64,000 nucleotides of DNA from Fen-999 sp044220545 (GTDB taxonomy: Bacteria > Pseudomonadota > Gammaproteobacteria > Burkholderiales > Rhodocyclaceae), in NCBI GenBank assembly GCA_044220545.1, contig JBGAQX010000007.1:62001-126000 (forward strand), given 5' to 3'. This document shows, piece by piece, positions 34,175 to 42,009 of the stretch. The position numbers were made by a program, and so were the translations under genes. The notes under the pieces are model-generated. The model had not been told where the DNA came from and did no database searches. It saw only the letters and a list, made by a program, of their open reading frames with translations. The stretch's first letter is position 1; the number at the start of each line of letters is the position of its first letter.

Positions 34175-35893
34175 TCAGGCGGTGCCTGCCAGGCCGGGAT
34201 TGCCGGCCATGCCGATCAGCTTGGGCGCGTTGAGTTTGCGCGGCGTGACGGTCTTCTGATCGCGCAGCCAGCGCGCCACCACTTCCCAGATCGGCTCCCC
34301 GGTCACCCCCTCGCCGACCGGCGCCCAGCCGGCCACCTTGTATTTCTTGCCGGCCTCGATGAGCTTGCCCTGTAGACGCATGTCCTGGATGCGGCTGCCC
34401 ATCTTCGCGTTCGGGTCGCAGGCATAGCTCATGCCGCCGACGCGCACCATGTCGCCACCCTGCTGGTAGTAGGGGTCGGGGTTGAAGAGGTTGTCACCAA
34501 CATCTTCGAGGATCATCTTGATCTGTTCGCCGGTCATCTCGGTCAGTGTCGAGGCCGGATAGGTGATCGCCGTCTGATCCATCAACTGCTCGAAGGTGAT
34601 GGCTTCGCCGGGCAGGATGCTGGTACCCCAGCGGAAGCCGGGTGAGAAGGCGAGGTCGGCGCCCTTCACGGCCATCATGGCGTCGAGGATCAATTGATCC
34701 CAGGAGCCGTTGAAGTTGCCGCGTCGATAGAGCAGCCCTTCGGTGACGGCCAGCTTTTCCTCGAGCTTCCGCTTGTGGGGTGCGCGTACCTTGTCGATCA
34801 GCGCGGCCATGTCGGCATCGGCCGGCAGCAGGTTGGCGAATATCGGCAGCAGCTTGTAGCGGAAATCCTGAATCTTGCCACCGCGCACATCGAAGTCCAG
34901 CACGCCGAGGAACTTGCTGTTCGAGCCGGCGTTGGTGACCAGGGTTTGGCCGCCGGCATTCTTGACGACGATTGGTTGGGGCACACCATCATGGGTATGG
35001 CCGCCGAGAATGGCGTCGATGCCGGTGACCCGGCTGGCCATCTTGAGATCCACGTCCATACCGTTGTGCGAGAGCACCACCACCACCTGCGCCCCCTTGC
35101 CCCGCGCCTCGTTCACCACCTTCTGCATGTTCTCGTCCTGGATGCCAAAGCTCCAGTCGGGGATCATCCAGCGTGGGTTGGCGATGGGCGTGTAGGGAAA
35201 AGCCTGGCCGATCACCGCGATCTTGACGCCGTTCATTTCCCGCAGGGTATATCGCGAGAACACCGGGTCGCCAAAATCGGCGGTGGTGACGTTCTGGGCG
35301 AGGAACTCGATCTTGCCCTTGAAGTCGTGGTCGATGATCTGCTTGACTCGCTCGTGGCCGAGCGTGAATTCCCAGTGTCCGGCCATCAAGTCCACGCCGA
35401 GCAACTTGCAGGCATCGACCATGTCCTGGCCTTTGGTCCAGAGCGCGGTGGCCGATCCTTGCCAGGTGTCGCCGCCATCCAGCAGCAGCGCGCCCGGCCG
35501 ATTGGCGCGCAGGCGCTTGACCAAGGTGGCCATGTGACTGAAGCCGCCGACTTTGCCGTAGGTCTTCGCCGCCTGGTCGAAGTCCAGGTAGGTGAACGCA
35601 TGTGCCTCGCTCGACCCTGGCTTGATGCCGAAGGCCTTGAGCAGCGATTCGCCCACCAGGTGCGGCACCTTGCCGTTCGCGCCGCCAAAGCCGAGGTTAA
35701 CATTCGGCTCGCGGAACCAGACCGGCAGCAACTGGGCGTGACAATCCGTGAAGTGGAGCAAATGCACATTGCCGTGGCGCGGCAGATCATAGAGACGCTC
35801 GCCATTTTCGGCGGCGAGCAGGTCGCGGGAATCGAGCGTCATGCCGGCCGCCGAGGCGGCGGCGAGCACCTGGAGGAATTCGCGGCGGTTCAT
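34175..35893 (-). CDS. soxB: Thiosulfohydrolase SoxB
   Basis: A 572-residue protein. Its ATG (35893) overlaps the soxX stop. The Tat signal MNRREFLQVLAAASAAG has the paired arginines. The 5'-nucleotidase-like fold binds two Mn ions through FTDCHAQLLPVW, DGGDTWQGSA, SHNGMD and GGHTHDGVP. SoxB hydrolyses the sulfonate from SoxY-bound thiosulfate as sulfate in the periplasm. It is last in an operon with sigma, anti-sigma, soxA and soxX. Confidence 0.96.
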   Translation of the reverse strand: MNRREFLQVLAAASAAGMTLDSRDLLAAENGERLYDLPRHGNVHLLHFTDCHAQLLPVWFREPNVNLGFGGANGKVPHLVGESLLKAFGIKPGSSEAHAFTYLDFDQAAKTYGKVGGFSHMATLVKRLRANRPGALLLDGGDTWQGSATALWTKGQDMVDACKLLGVDLMAGHWEFTLGHERVKQIIDHDFKGKIEFLAQNVTTADFGDPVFSRYTLREMNGVKIAVIGQAFPYTPIANPRWMIPDWSFGIQDENMQKVVNEARGKGAQVVVVLSHNGMDVDLKMASRVTGIDAILGGHTHDGVPQPIVVKNAGGQTLVTNAGSNSKFLGVLDFDVRGGKIQDFRYKLLPIFANLLPADADMAALIDKVRAPHKRKLEEKLAVTEGLLYRRGNFNGSWDQLILDAMMAVKGADLAFSPGFRWGTSILPGEAITFEQLMDQTAITYPASTLTEMTGEQIKMILEDVGDNLFNPDPYYQQGGDMVRVGGMSYACDPNAKMGSRIQDMRLQGKLIEAGKKYKVAGWAPVGEGVTGEPIWEVVARWLRDQKTVTPRKLNAPKLIGMAGNPGLAGTA

Positions 35894-36513
35894 TGCTTGT
35901 TGACCGGCGATTCCGGGTCGAGCAGCAGCGCGACCAAGTGCCTGACCTGTTGCTCGTTGAGAGCGCCGATATGGCCGAAGCGCGGCATCTCCGAGCACAG
36001 GTTGAAAGCCTTGGCATTCCAGATCTTGGAGTAAGTGTATTTCTGGATGTCCGGGCTGTTGCCGCGCAGCTTGCCGAATTGGTAGAGGCTGGGGCCGATG
36101 GTGCCGAAGGAGCTTTCCTTTGGGCTGATCTGGTGGCAGTTGTAGCAGTTGCCGCCCACCGGCAGGCCGGGCTTGTCGGTCCAGGTGAAGCCGCGGCCGC
36201 TCTGAGCGATCTTCTCGCCTTGCTTCCAGTCCCCCATCAGCTTGCCATCGGCCGGCAGCTTGACGGTGGCCATCTGGTCCGCTTCCATCTGCTTGGCGAG
36301 GTAGTCGGGCGGCTTGTTGCCGGTACGGTTGCATACGGCTTGCAGGCCGTCTTCAGCCAGGCGGTCGAGGCCGGCCTGGCCGCGCGACTGGAAGTCCTTC
36401 TTCATGACCGCCAGAGCCTTGGCCCGGTGTTCGGCGTCGGCGGCGGCGGGGAGAGTGGTGCCCAGCAGGGCGGTGGCGGATGCCGCCAGCAAAATGGTCT
36501 TCTGGATCTTCAT
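35890..36513 (-). CDS. soxX: SoxX cytochrome c subunit
   Basis: A 207-residue protein with a signal peptide (MKIQKTILLAASATALLG, cleaved near AAADAEHR). One heme site CYNCH at residues 123-127, and a later Met (FNLCSEMPRFGHIG) as likely axial ligand. It is longer than short SoxX forms because of an N-terminal extension (about 25-95). With SoxA it forms the enzyme that couples thiosulfate oxidatively to the SoxY cysteine. Confidence 0.94.
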   Translation of the reverse strand: MKIQKTILLAASATALLGTTLPAAADAEHRAKALAVMKKDFQSRGQAGLDRLAEDGLQAVCNRTGNKPPDYLAKQMEADQMATVKLPADGKLMGDWKQGEKIAQSGRGFTWTDKPGLPVGGNCYNCHQISPKESSFGTIGPSLYQFGKLRGNSPDIQKYTYSKIWNAKAFNLCSEMPRFGHIGALNEQQVRHLVALLLDPESPVNKQ

Positions 36514-36529
36514 GTCGTCTGTCCCCCTG

Positions 36530-37402
36530 TTAGCGCTTGATGCCCGGGCCCTTGTACATCTGGCCATTGGCGTTACCGATCATGTAGGTCAGCAAGTCGG
36601 CGACCAGGTCGGAGGCATACTTGGGCTGCGGGAAGCGTTGCTGGCGGAAACAGTCGCCCATGCGCCACTGGTGGGTGAGCATGACGCCGCCGGTCATCCG
36701 GTAGCCCGGCCAGCCCAGCACGCCCTTGATGGCACCGGAGGCGGTGCTGATATTCGGCAAGTTTTGCATGCGGATGCGCTTGCCGTCACCACCATGACAG
36801 GTGTTGCAGGAGAAGTCGTAGGGGCCGGCGCGATAGGCGGCGATTTCCTTGCCGGTTTCGTAGGCATCGCGCACGCGGGGATGGTCGAGCGGCACGGCGA
36901 TCTTCATGTCGCGCGAGTGGGCGGCCACGTAGGTGACCAGGTTGGTGATGTCCGGCGTAAAGGTGTCGGTGGCAAAGGGCTGCTTCGCGATGTCCTCGAA
37001 CTTGAAGCCCTGCTTTTCGACCATGCACCAGACGATGCGCCGCTCGGCGTCCATTACGGTATCGGCGTCCGGGTAGTAGCGCGGGTTGGCGACGTAGGCG
37101 CCTTTGACCACACCCACGCCCAGCCCCAGGTCGCAGCTTTCGGCGAGAGACACATTCTTCGGCCCGCGCTTCGCTTTCCAGAGTTCCTCGCCCTTCATCT
37201 CGAAGAGTTCGGCCGGATTGGAGTCTTCCATTTCGGCGCGGAACTTCTCAAACTCCAATGTGGCCGCGTCCTTTTCTTCCGCCGGTTGGGCTGCGGGGGG
37301 CGCCGCCTTCTGCTGCGCCTTGGCCGGCTTGGGCTGGGCCAAGGTCAGCGGCGATGCGATCGCCAGCGCCAGGGCCGTGCCGAATACGATGATGACTCTC
37401 AT
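36530..37402 (-). CDS. soxA: SoxA cytochrome c subunit (single CxxCH)
   Basis: A 290-residue protein with a signal peptide (VIIVFGTALALAIASPLTLAQ). Only one heme motif, CNTCH at 199-203, is present. The N-terminal half keeps two cysteines (AESCDLGLG and VWCMVEK) where diheme SoxA proteins have their first heme, as in monoheme SoxA types with a disulfide there. The active-site cysteine is probably in GDCFRQQRFPQP. It is preceded by the anti-sigma gene by 30 bp, and followed by soxX. Confidence 0.94.
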   Translation of the reverse strand: MRVIIVFGTALALAIASPLTLAQPKPAKAQQKAAPPAAQPAEEKDAATLEFEKFRAEMEDSNPAELFEMKGEELWKAKRGPKNVSLAESCDLGLGVGVVKGAYVANPRYYPDADTVMDAERRIVWCMVEKQGFKFEDIAKQPFATDTFTPDITNLVTYVAAHSRDMKIAVPLDHPRVRDAYETGKEIAAYRAGPYDFSCNTCHGGDGKRIRMQNLPNISTASGAIKGVLGWPGYRMTGGVMLTHQWRMGDCFRQQRFPQPKYASDLVADLLTYMIGNANGQMYKGPGIKR

Positions 37403-37432
37403 GTCTCCTCCTCTGTTTGGATTGTGGTGTGT

Positions 37433-38131
37433 CTATACCTGCAGGTAACGCCAGCCCTGGTTCAGGCGGGTGGCGATTTCTTCTATGGCCGACGGTACGA
37501 CATCCACTTCCGGTAGCAGGGTGACGTCGACACCGCGTTCGCGCAGCCGATCCATGGCCTCGTTGCAGGCAACCAGCCGCAGATTGTCGTGATGCTGACG
37601 CATGGCGGCGAGCCGGGACGCCACCGGCGAGTCGCCCGCTTGCAGCATCCGGACGCCATTGCCGTTGGCGATCAATTCCACCTGGAGGAAGCGGCCGCCC
37701 TTGTCGCGCGCCGAGGCGAGTTGCTCGGCCTTGCGCAAAGCGCGTTCGATCTCCCGAGGTTCGCCGGACACCAAATGCAGGACAACCCGGTTGCCCTGTG
37801 CCTGAATGGTCCGCAAGTGCGGTGTGGGAACCCAGGACTCGTCGTACTCATCATGGGCCAACCAGCCAGAACCGGCGCCAATCATCAGCAACAAGCAGGC
37901 GGCCAGCGGCAGACCAAACAGATTCCAGCGGCGCGACTTGTGTTTGCCATCATTCTTGGCCGGCAGCGGATGGGCGCTGCGTACCAGTTCCTTCAGATGC
38001 CAGGTCTCGCACACCTTGGCGCGCAAGCCGGCGTCGGCGGCGATCCGCTCCAGCACCTCGGCCTTTTCGGCGCCGTCGAGTTCATTGTCGGCAAAAGCGT
38101 TCAGCAGCTCGTCGGATATCTCGCGGCTCAC
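37433..38131 (-). CDS. Anti-sigma factor with a single membrane helix and a periplasmic DsrE-like domain
   Basis: A 232-residue protein with a GTG start overlapping the sigma gene's stop (GTGA). The N-terminal 60 residues (ISDELLNAFADNELDGAEKA) match the sigma-binding part of anti-sigma factors. A single membrane helix spans 70-92 after KHKSRR, so the rest should be periplasmic. The C-terminal part (about 105-232) follows the DsrE/DsrF fold: RVVLHLVSGEP, a long helix, VELIANGNGV, LRLVACNEAM (Cys189) and VTLLPEVDVVPSA. In DsrE proteins the cysteine in that place carries persulfide sulfur. Sensing of sulfane sulfur in the periplasm and release of the ECF sigma is my inference. No zinc HxxxCxxC motif is seen. 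Confidence 0.8.
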   Translation of the reverse strand: MSREISDELLNAFADNELDGAEKAEVLERIAADAGLRAKVCETWHLKELVRSAHPLPAKNDGKHKSRRWNLFGLPLAACLLLMIGAGSGWLAHDEYDESWVPTPHLRTIQAQGNRVVLHLVSGEPREIERALRKAEQLASARDKGGRFLQVELIANGNGVRMLQAGDSPVASRLAAMRQHHDNLRLVACNEAMDRLRERGVDVTLLPEVDVVPSAIEEIATRLNQGWRYLQV

Positions 38132-38649
38132 TTGACCCTCGCAATCCGGGGCGACGGTGAACCGCACGCCGCGCCACATTCATTGTGCTCCCGCAGACTT
38201 TCCTTCAGCGTGCCGCGCGCCCGAGAGAGGCGGCTCATCACGGTGCCCAGCGGAACTTCCAGAATCGCCGCGACTTCCGCGTAGGAAAACTCTTCGAGAT
38301 CGACCAGGGTGACCACTTCGCGCTGGGCGACCGGCAACGAGGCTACCGCCTGGCGGACTCGCCGCACCACCTCGCTTTGCAGGCATTCGGATTCCGGAGT
38401 GCCATCCGACACCAGATGGAATTCGTCGATCTCCGTGACATCGTCCATGTCGCGATGCGAGCGCAAATGGTCGTGCCAGCAGTTGGCCAGGATGCCGCAT
38501 AGCCAGGCATGCAGCGACTGCTCATCGCGCAACTGGCCGTGGTTCTTGAGTCCTTTGGCGAGGGCGTCCTGAACCAGGTCGTCGGCCAGCGCCCGGTTGC
38601 GGCACCAGGAATGGGCAAGCCGCCACAAGCGCGGTCGGCTCTCCGTCAT
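38128..38649 (-). CDS. ECF-type RNA polymerase sigma factor of the sox locus
   Basis: A 173-residue protein. GAGGAGAGG just before the ATG at 38649 fixes the start; an ATG at 38697 lacks such a site. Region 2 (RLWRLAHSWCRNRALADDLVQDALAKGL) and region 4 (LPVAQREVVTLVDLEEFSYAEVAAILEVPLGTVMSRLSRARG) are typical of ECF sigma factors. It overlaps its membrane anti-sigma partner. A GGAAT-N17-CGTC motif occurs 77 bp upstream of its ATG and also upstream of soxY, so it should autoregulate and drive both sox transcripts (inference). Confidence 0.9.
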   Translation of the reverse strand: MTESRPRLWRLAHSWCRNRALADDLVQDALAKGLKNHGQLRDEQSLHAWLCGILANCWHDHLRSHRDMDDVTEIDEFHLVSDGTPESECLQSEVVRRVRQAVASLPVAQREVVTLVDLEEFSYAEVAAILEVPLGTVMSRLSRARGTLKESLREHNECGAACGSPSPRIARVK

Positions 38650-38725
38650 CCTCTCCTCGAATTGTCGGGTTCGGCCGATGAACTGCAGGAGACCCACGGC
38701 TGCTTCCTCGTTGTTGGACTAAAGA

Positions 38726-38755
38726 TATAGACGGAACAGCTCGTCCATTTATTCC
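38726..38755 (-). promoter_or_regulatory. ECF-type promoter before the sigma/soxAXB operon
   Basis: Read on the minus strand: GGAATAAAT (38755-38747) and CGTCTATA (38733-38726), with 17 bp between GGAAT and CGTC. The same motif and spacing occur before soxY. Confidence 0.75.
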
Positions 38756-38775
38756 ACGATCTTTGATGGGAGGGC

Positions 38776-38805
38776 ACAAAAAGAAACTCCCCGCGGACGG
38801 GGAGT
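38776..38805 (-). terminator. Terminator after soxYZ
   Basis: On the minus strand ACTCCCCG-TCCG-CGGGGAGT then TTCTTTTTG. It separates soxYZ from the sigma/soxAXB transcript. Confidence 0.9.
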
Positions 38806-38870
38806 CTCAATAGCCGCACGGATCGCGTCAGCCTCCGTCGCACCCGCGTGCGAGCGGATGCCGGCACCGA

Positions 38871-39182
38871 TCAGGCGATCGCCGCTTCGTCGCTGCGGCT
38901 TTCGCCCTTGCTGTCCTTCCACTTGACGACAACCTTGTCGCCGGCCTTGGCGCCCTTGACCTTGAAGCCGAACACCGGATTGCGCGACACCGAGGTGCCC
39001 GTCTGGCCCTGAATCACCATCTTGCCGCCGACCTCGACCGTGATCTGCTGGATGAAATGGGCGGGAATCGTGGCGCCGCCACTATCCTTGCGCTGACCGT
39101 TTTCCATCGGGTGGCTCATCATCACGCGGATGTCGGCCACATCGCCTTTCAGCGTGGCGCGAATTTTCATCGGATCTGCCAT
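38871..39182 (-). CDS. soxZ: SoxZ, sulfur-carrier complex subunit
   Basis: A 103-residue protein of the normal length and sequence (MADPMKIRATLKGDVADIRVMMSHPMENGQRKD pattern; VSRNPVFGFKVKG). SoxZ forms the heterodimer with SoxY and has an immunoglobulin-like fold. It has no signal peptide and is exported with SoxY through the Tat system. It follows soxY by 57 bp and ends before a terminator. Confidence 0.96.
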   Translation of the reverse strand: MADPMKIRATLKGDVADIRVMMSHPMENGQRKDSGGATIPAHFIQQITVEVGGKMVIQGQTGTSVSRNPVFGFKVKGAKAGDKVVVKWKDSKGESRSDEAAIA

Positions 39183-39239
39183 GGTTTTTCCTGTCTAGAT
39201 GTTCTGAGATATTGAGTACGCGAAGCGCATCGGGGCGAA

Positions 39240-39716
39240 TCAGCCGCCGCAGCCGCCGGCGGTGACCTTGACTTCCTTCTGGACCGTGAAGAACTTGCCA
39301 TCGGAGGTCTTGACGACGGCCTTGACGTGGGTAGTCTCCGCCAAGCGCATGCGGACCTGAATTTCCGGCAGCGCGCCGTTGGCAAAATCGAAGGCGGCCG
39401 ACAGGGGTAGCGGGTTCTTCAGCGACATCAAGGCGATGGAAATGGTGTTGGGGATGTTGCTGACCACCTCCACCGGTACCACGGCACCGTTTTCGGCGAT
39501 ATCGGGCGCTTTGAGGACGATATCCTTGCTGTCGGCGGTCGTGGCGGCGCCAAGACCCTTGAGGGCGGCGCCCATTTCCTTGGCCTCGAATGCGGCCCGG
39601 TTCCATTCCTCGGCGGCCAGTACCTCGGTGGGTTTGAGTACGCCGGCGGCCAGGGCGGCGGCCAAGGCGCCGCTGGCGCTGACACCCTTCAGCATTGTTC
39701 TACGTAGCATGTCCAT
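39240..39716 (-). CDS. soxY: SoxY, sulfur-carrier protein
   Basis: A 158-residue protein. AGGAGG lies 9 bp before the ATG at 39716. The Tat signal (LRRTMLKGVSASGALAAAL) is followed by the SoxY fold, ending in GGCGG, where Cys156 binds thiosulfate-derived sulfur on a flexible arm. It carries intermediates between SoxXA and SoxB in the periplasm. An ECF-type promoter motif is 70-95 bp upstream. Without soxCD in this window, the sulfane sulfur would have to leave by another route. Confidence 0.97.
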   Translation of the reverse strand: MDMLRRTMLKGVSASGALAAALAAGVLKPTEVLAAEEWNRAAFEAKEMGAALKGLGAATTADSKDIVLKAPDIAENGAVVPVEVVSNIPNTISIALMSLKNPLPLSAAFDFANGALPEIQVRMRLAETTHVKAVVKTSDGKFFTVQKEVKVTAGGCGG

Positions 39717-39781
39717 CTGGGATCTTCCTCCTAGGGTTGTGTCGGATGCTGTCCATTGGTGGTCTTCGAGCATTCGTGAAG

Positions 39782-39811
39782 TGTAGACGCAACGGAGACG
39801 CCCATTATTCC
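39782..39811 (-). promoter_or_regulatory. ECF-type promoter before soxYZ
   Basis: Read on the minus strand: GGAATAAT (39811-39804) and CGTCTACA (39789-39782), 17 bp between GGAAT and CGTC, the same as at 38726-38755. Confidence 0.75.
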
Positions 39812-39855
39812 TCATTTGCCAAGAAAAAATCCAGTTCTCCTTGGTGGCGCTCTTT

Positions 39856-40338
39856 CTAGCCAGCCAGCCAGTGGCCCGACTTGCCGCCGGCCTTTTCCAG
39901 CAGGCGCACTGATTCGATGACCATGCCGCGATCGGCCGCCTTGCACATGTCGTAGATGGTGAGCAGCGCAACCGCCGTCGCGGTCATGGCCTCCATTTCG
40001 ACGCCGGTCCGCCCGACCGTCTGGGCGGTGACTTCACAGTCGATGGCACTGGCCACCTCGTCCAGTGTGAACTCGACCGCGACGCGCGTCAGCGGAATCG
40101 GATGGCACAGCGGAATGAGTTCGCCCGTGCGCTTGGCCGCCTGGATGGCGGCGATGCGGGCGATGCCGAGCACGTCACCCTTCCTGGCGTCGCCCGCCCG
40201 AATCAGCGCCAGCGTTTCGGCACGCATCCGGATTCGCCCCGTCGCACTAGCCAGTCGCTCGGTTTCCGGTTTGGCGCCGACGTCGACCATGTGTGCCTGA
40301 CCGGCGGCATCGAAGTGAGTGAGTATGTTCTGTGACAT
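39856..40338 (-). CDS. moaC: Cyclic pyranopterin monophosphate synthase
   Basis: A 160-residue protein, with start at the ATG at 40338 because homologous sequence begins there (MSQNILTHFDAAGQAHMVDV). Motifs ARIAAIQAAKRTGELIPLCHPIPLT and VGRTGVEMEAMTATAVALLTIYDMCKAAD are strongly conserved. It makes cyclic pyranopterin in molybdenum cofactor synthesis; the molybdoenzyme SoeA in this window needs the cofactor. It is divergent from the protease gene. Confidence 0.97.
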   Translation of the reverse strand: MSQNILTHFDAAGQAHMVDVGAKPETERLASATGRIRMRAETLALIRAGDARKGDVLGIARIAAIQAAKRTGELIPLCHPIPLTRVAVEFTLDEVASAIDCEVTAQTVGRTGVEMEAMTATAVALLTIYDMCKAADRGMVIESVRLLEKAGGKSGHWLAG

Positions 40339-40402
40339 CCGCTTACAAATCCGGGGCGGCGGTTCGGGAACCGCATGAAGGTGAACCAGTATCATAGCCG
40401 TC

Positions 40403-41866
40403 ATGGCTGTCTCGCGCTGTTCGTCCTCCTTCCTGGCCGCGCCGATTTTCGCGTTGCTGATCGGCTTGGCTCCTGTCGCGCTGGCCGAGGGGCTGCCGGA
40501 CCTGGGCGAGTCGGCCCAGTCGGACCTGCCGCCCCTGATGGAAAAGCGTATCGGGGAGTCCATCATGCGCGATATCCGCCTGCGGGAGCCGTCTTACCTC
40601 GACGATCCGGAAATTGACGCCTATCTCAACCGCCTTGGCCGCAAGCTGACCGCCCAGAGCGAGGTTCCCGGCCAGGACTTCGAGTTTTTTGCGCTGCGCG
40701 ACGCGACCCTCAACGCCTTTGCGATGCCGGGGGGGTACATCGGCGTCCATACGGCCCTTATCATGGCCGCTCAGTCGGAGTCGGAGTTGGCGGGTGTGCT
40801 GGCACACGAAATCTCCCACGTCACCCAGCGCCACCTGGCGCGGATGGTCAATAAGCAGAGTCAAGGCCAGATGGCGGCCCTGCTGTCGTTGGCGGTGGCA
40901 ATCCTGGCGGCCCGCAGCAATCCAGACGTGGCCCTGGGGGCCGCGGTGGCTGGGCAGGCCGCTGGCTTGCAGCAGCAGCTCAACTATTCGCGCGACTTTG
41001 AGCGCGAGGCTGATCGCCTTGGCCTGCAGGTCCTGGAAAAGGCTGGCTACGATATTCGTGGCATGGGCACGTTCTTCGAACGCCTGCAGAAATTCGGCCG
41101 TCTCTATGAGAACAACGCCCCTGGCTACCTGCGCACCCATCCGCTGACCACGGAGCGGATCGCCGACATGGAAAACCGCATACAGATGCGGCCATATCGT
41201 CAAATACCTGATTCAATGGAGTTTCTTCTCGTTCGGGCCAAGCTCAGGTCCCAACAGGGGACCGCCCAGGACGCCGTGATCGATTTCGAGACGCAGGTCA
41301 ACGAGCGCAAATCGGCCTCGGAGCCCGCCTCCCGCTACGGTTTGGCGCTGGCGTATCTGAGGGACAAGCGATTTACCGCCGCGGAGGGGCAGCTTGCGGA
41401 ATTGCGCAGGCTTAAGGCGGTATCCCCGATGATCGACGTACTGGCGGCCGATCTGCGCCGCAAGCAGAACGATGTCGTCGGGGCGGCTAGGATTCTGCGC
41501 GAGGCGGTCGTCCGCTATCCGGACAATCGTGCCATCGCCTACGCCTGGGTGGAGGGATTGCTGGCCAGTCAGCGTTTGGATGAGGCCTTGAAGTTTGTCT
41601 CCGCCGACGTGCAGAGCCATACGACGGATTATCGGATGCGCGGCTTGCAGGCCAAGGTCTACGCGCTACAGGGCAAGCGCCTGCGTCAGCATTGGGCGCA
41701 GGGCGAGGCTTACGCACTGCAAGGCCTGCTGCTGCCGGCCATCGAGCAACTTCAATTGGCGCAGAAATCTCCCGACGGCGATTTCTACGAACGCTCCCAA
41801 ATCGATGCCCGTCTGCGGGAAGTCAAGGCAAAGCAAGCGGAAGAGGCAAAGCTGAAAAAGCCCTGA
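40403..41866 (+). CDS. BepA-like M48 metalloprotease with TPR repeats
   Basis: A 487-residue protein with signal peptide (SFLAAPIFALLIGLAPVALAEG). The zinc motif HEISH (AHEISHVTQRHLARM) is at about residue 134, the third ligand in FEREADRLGLQ. The C-terminal half (about 280-480) consists of TPR repeats. This order matches BepA, which maintains outer-membrane proteins such as LptD. The sat transcript begins right after its stop, where an FNR-like box overlaps the gap. Confidence 0.88.
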   Translation: MAVSRCSSSFLAAPIFALLIGLAPVALAEGLPDLGESAQSDLPPLMEKRIGESIMRDIRLREPSYLDDPEIDAYLNRLGRKLTAQSEVPGQDFEFFALRDATLNAFAMPGGYIGVHTALIMAAQSESELAGVLAHEISHVTQRHLARMVNKQSQGQMAALLSLAVAILAARSNPDVALGAAVAGQAAGLQQQLNYSRDFEREADRLGLQVLEKAGYDIRGMGTFFERLQKFGRLYENNAPGYLRTHPLTTERIADMENRIQMRPYRQIPDSMEFLLVRAKLRSQQGTAQDAVIDFETQVNERKSASEPASRYGLALAYLRDKRFTAAEGQLAELRRLKAVSPMIDVLAADLRRKQNDVVGAARILREAVVRYPDNRAIAYAWVEGLLASQRLDEALKFVSADVQSHTTDYRMRGLQAKVYALQGKRLRQHWAQGEAYALQGLLLPAIEQLQLAQKSPDGDFYERSQIDARLREVKAKQAEEAKLKKP

Positions 41867-41867
41867 T

Positions 41868-41881
41868 TTGATCTGGATCAA
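41868..41881 (+). promoter_or_regulatory. FNR-type box upstream of sat-aprBA
   Basis: TTGAT-CTGG-ATCAA is a perfect FNR/ANR palindrome, starting two bases after the protease stop and 128 bp before the sat ATG. A clear -10 at the class II distance is not seen; AAAAAT (41924-41929) would put it near -61.5. Confidence 0.75.
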
Positions 41882-42009
41882 GCGCCTTGAACATCAAAAT
41901 TCGGGTCACTTATTCCGTCATCGAAAAATAAGTTTAAGAGGGTATCGGGGAAGTGCTAGCCTTCGCATCCTCCGTAGAAACAGACCGAATAACTGGAGGA
42001 GCACATCCC

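Noticed and set aside
34175..36334. 719-codon frame that extends soxB upstream
   Set aside because: The extra 147 codons are a wrong frame of soxX; the Tat signal start at 35893 is the true soxB start.
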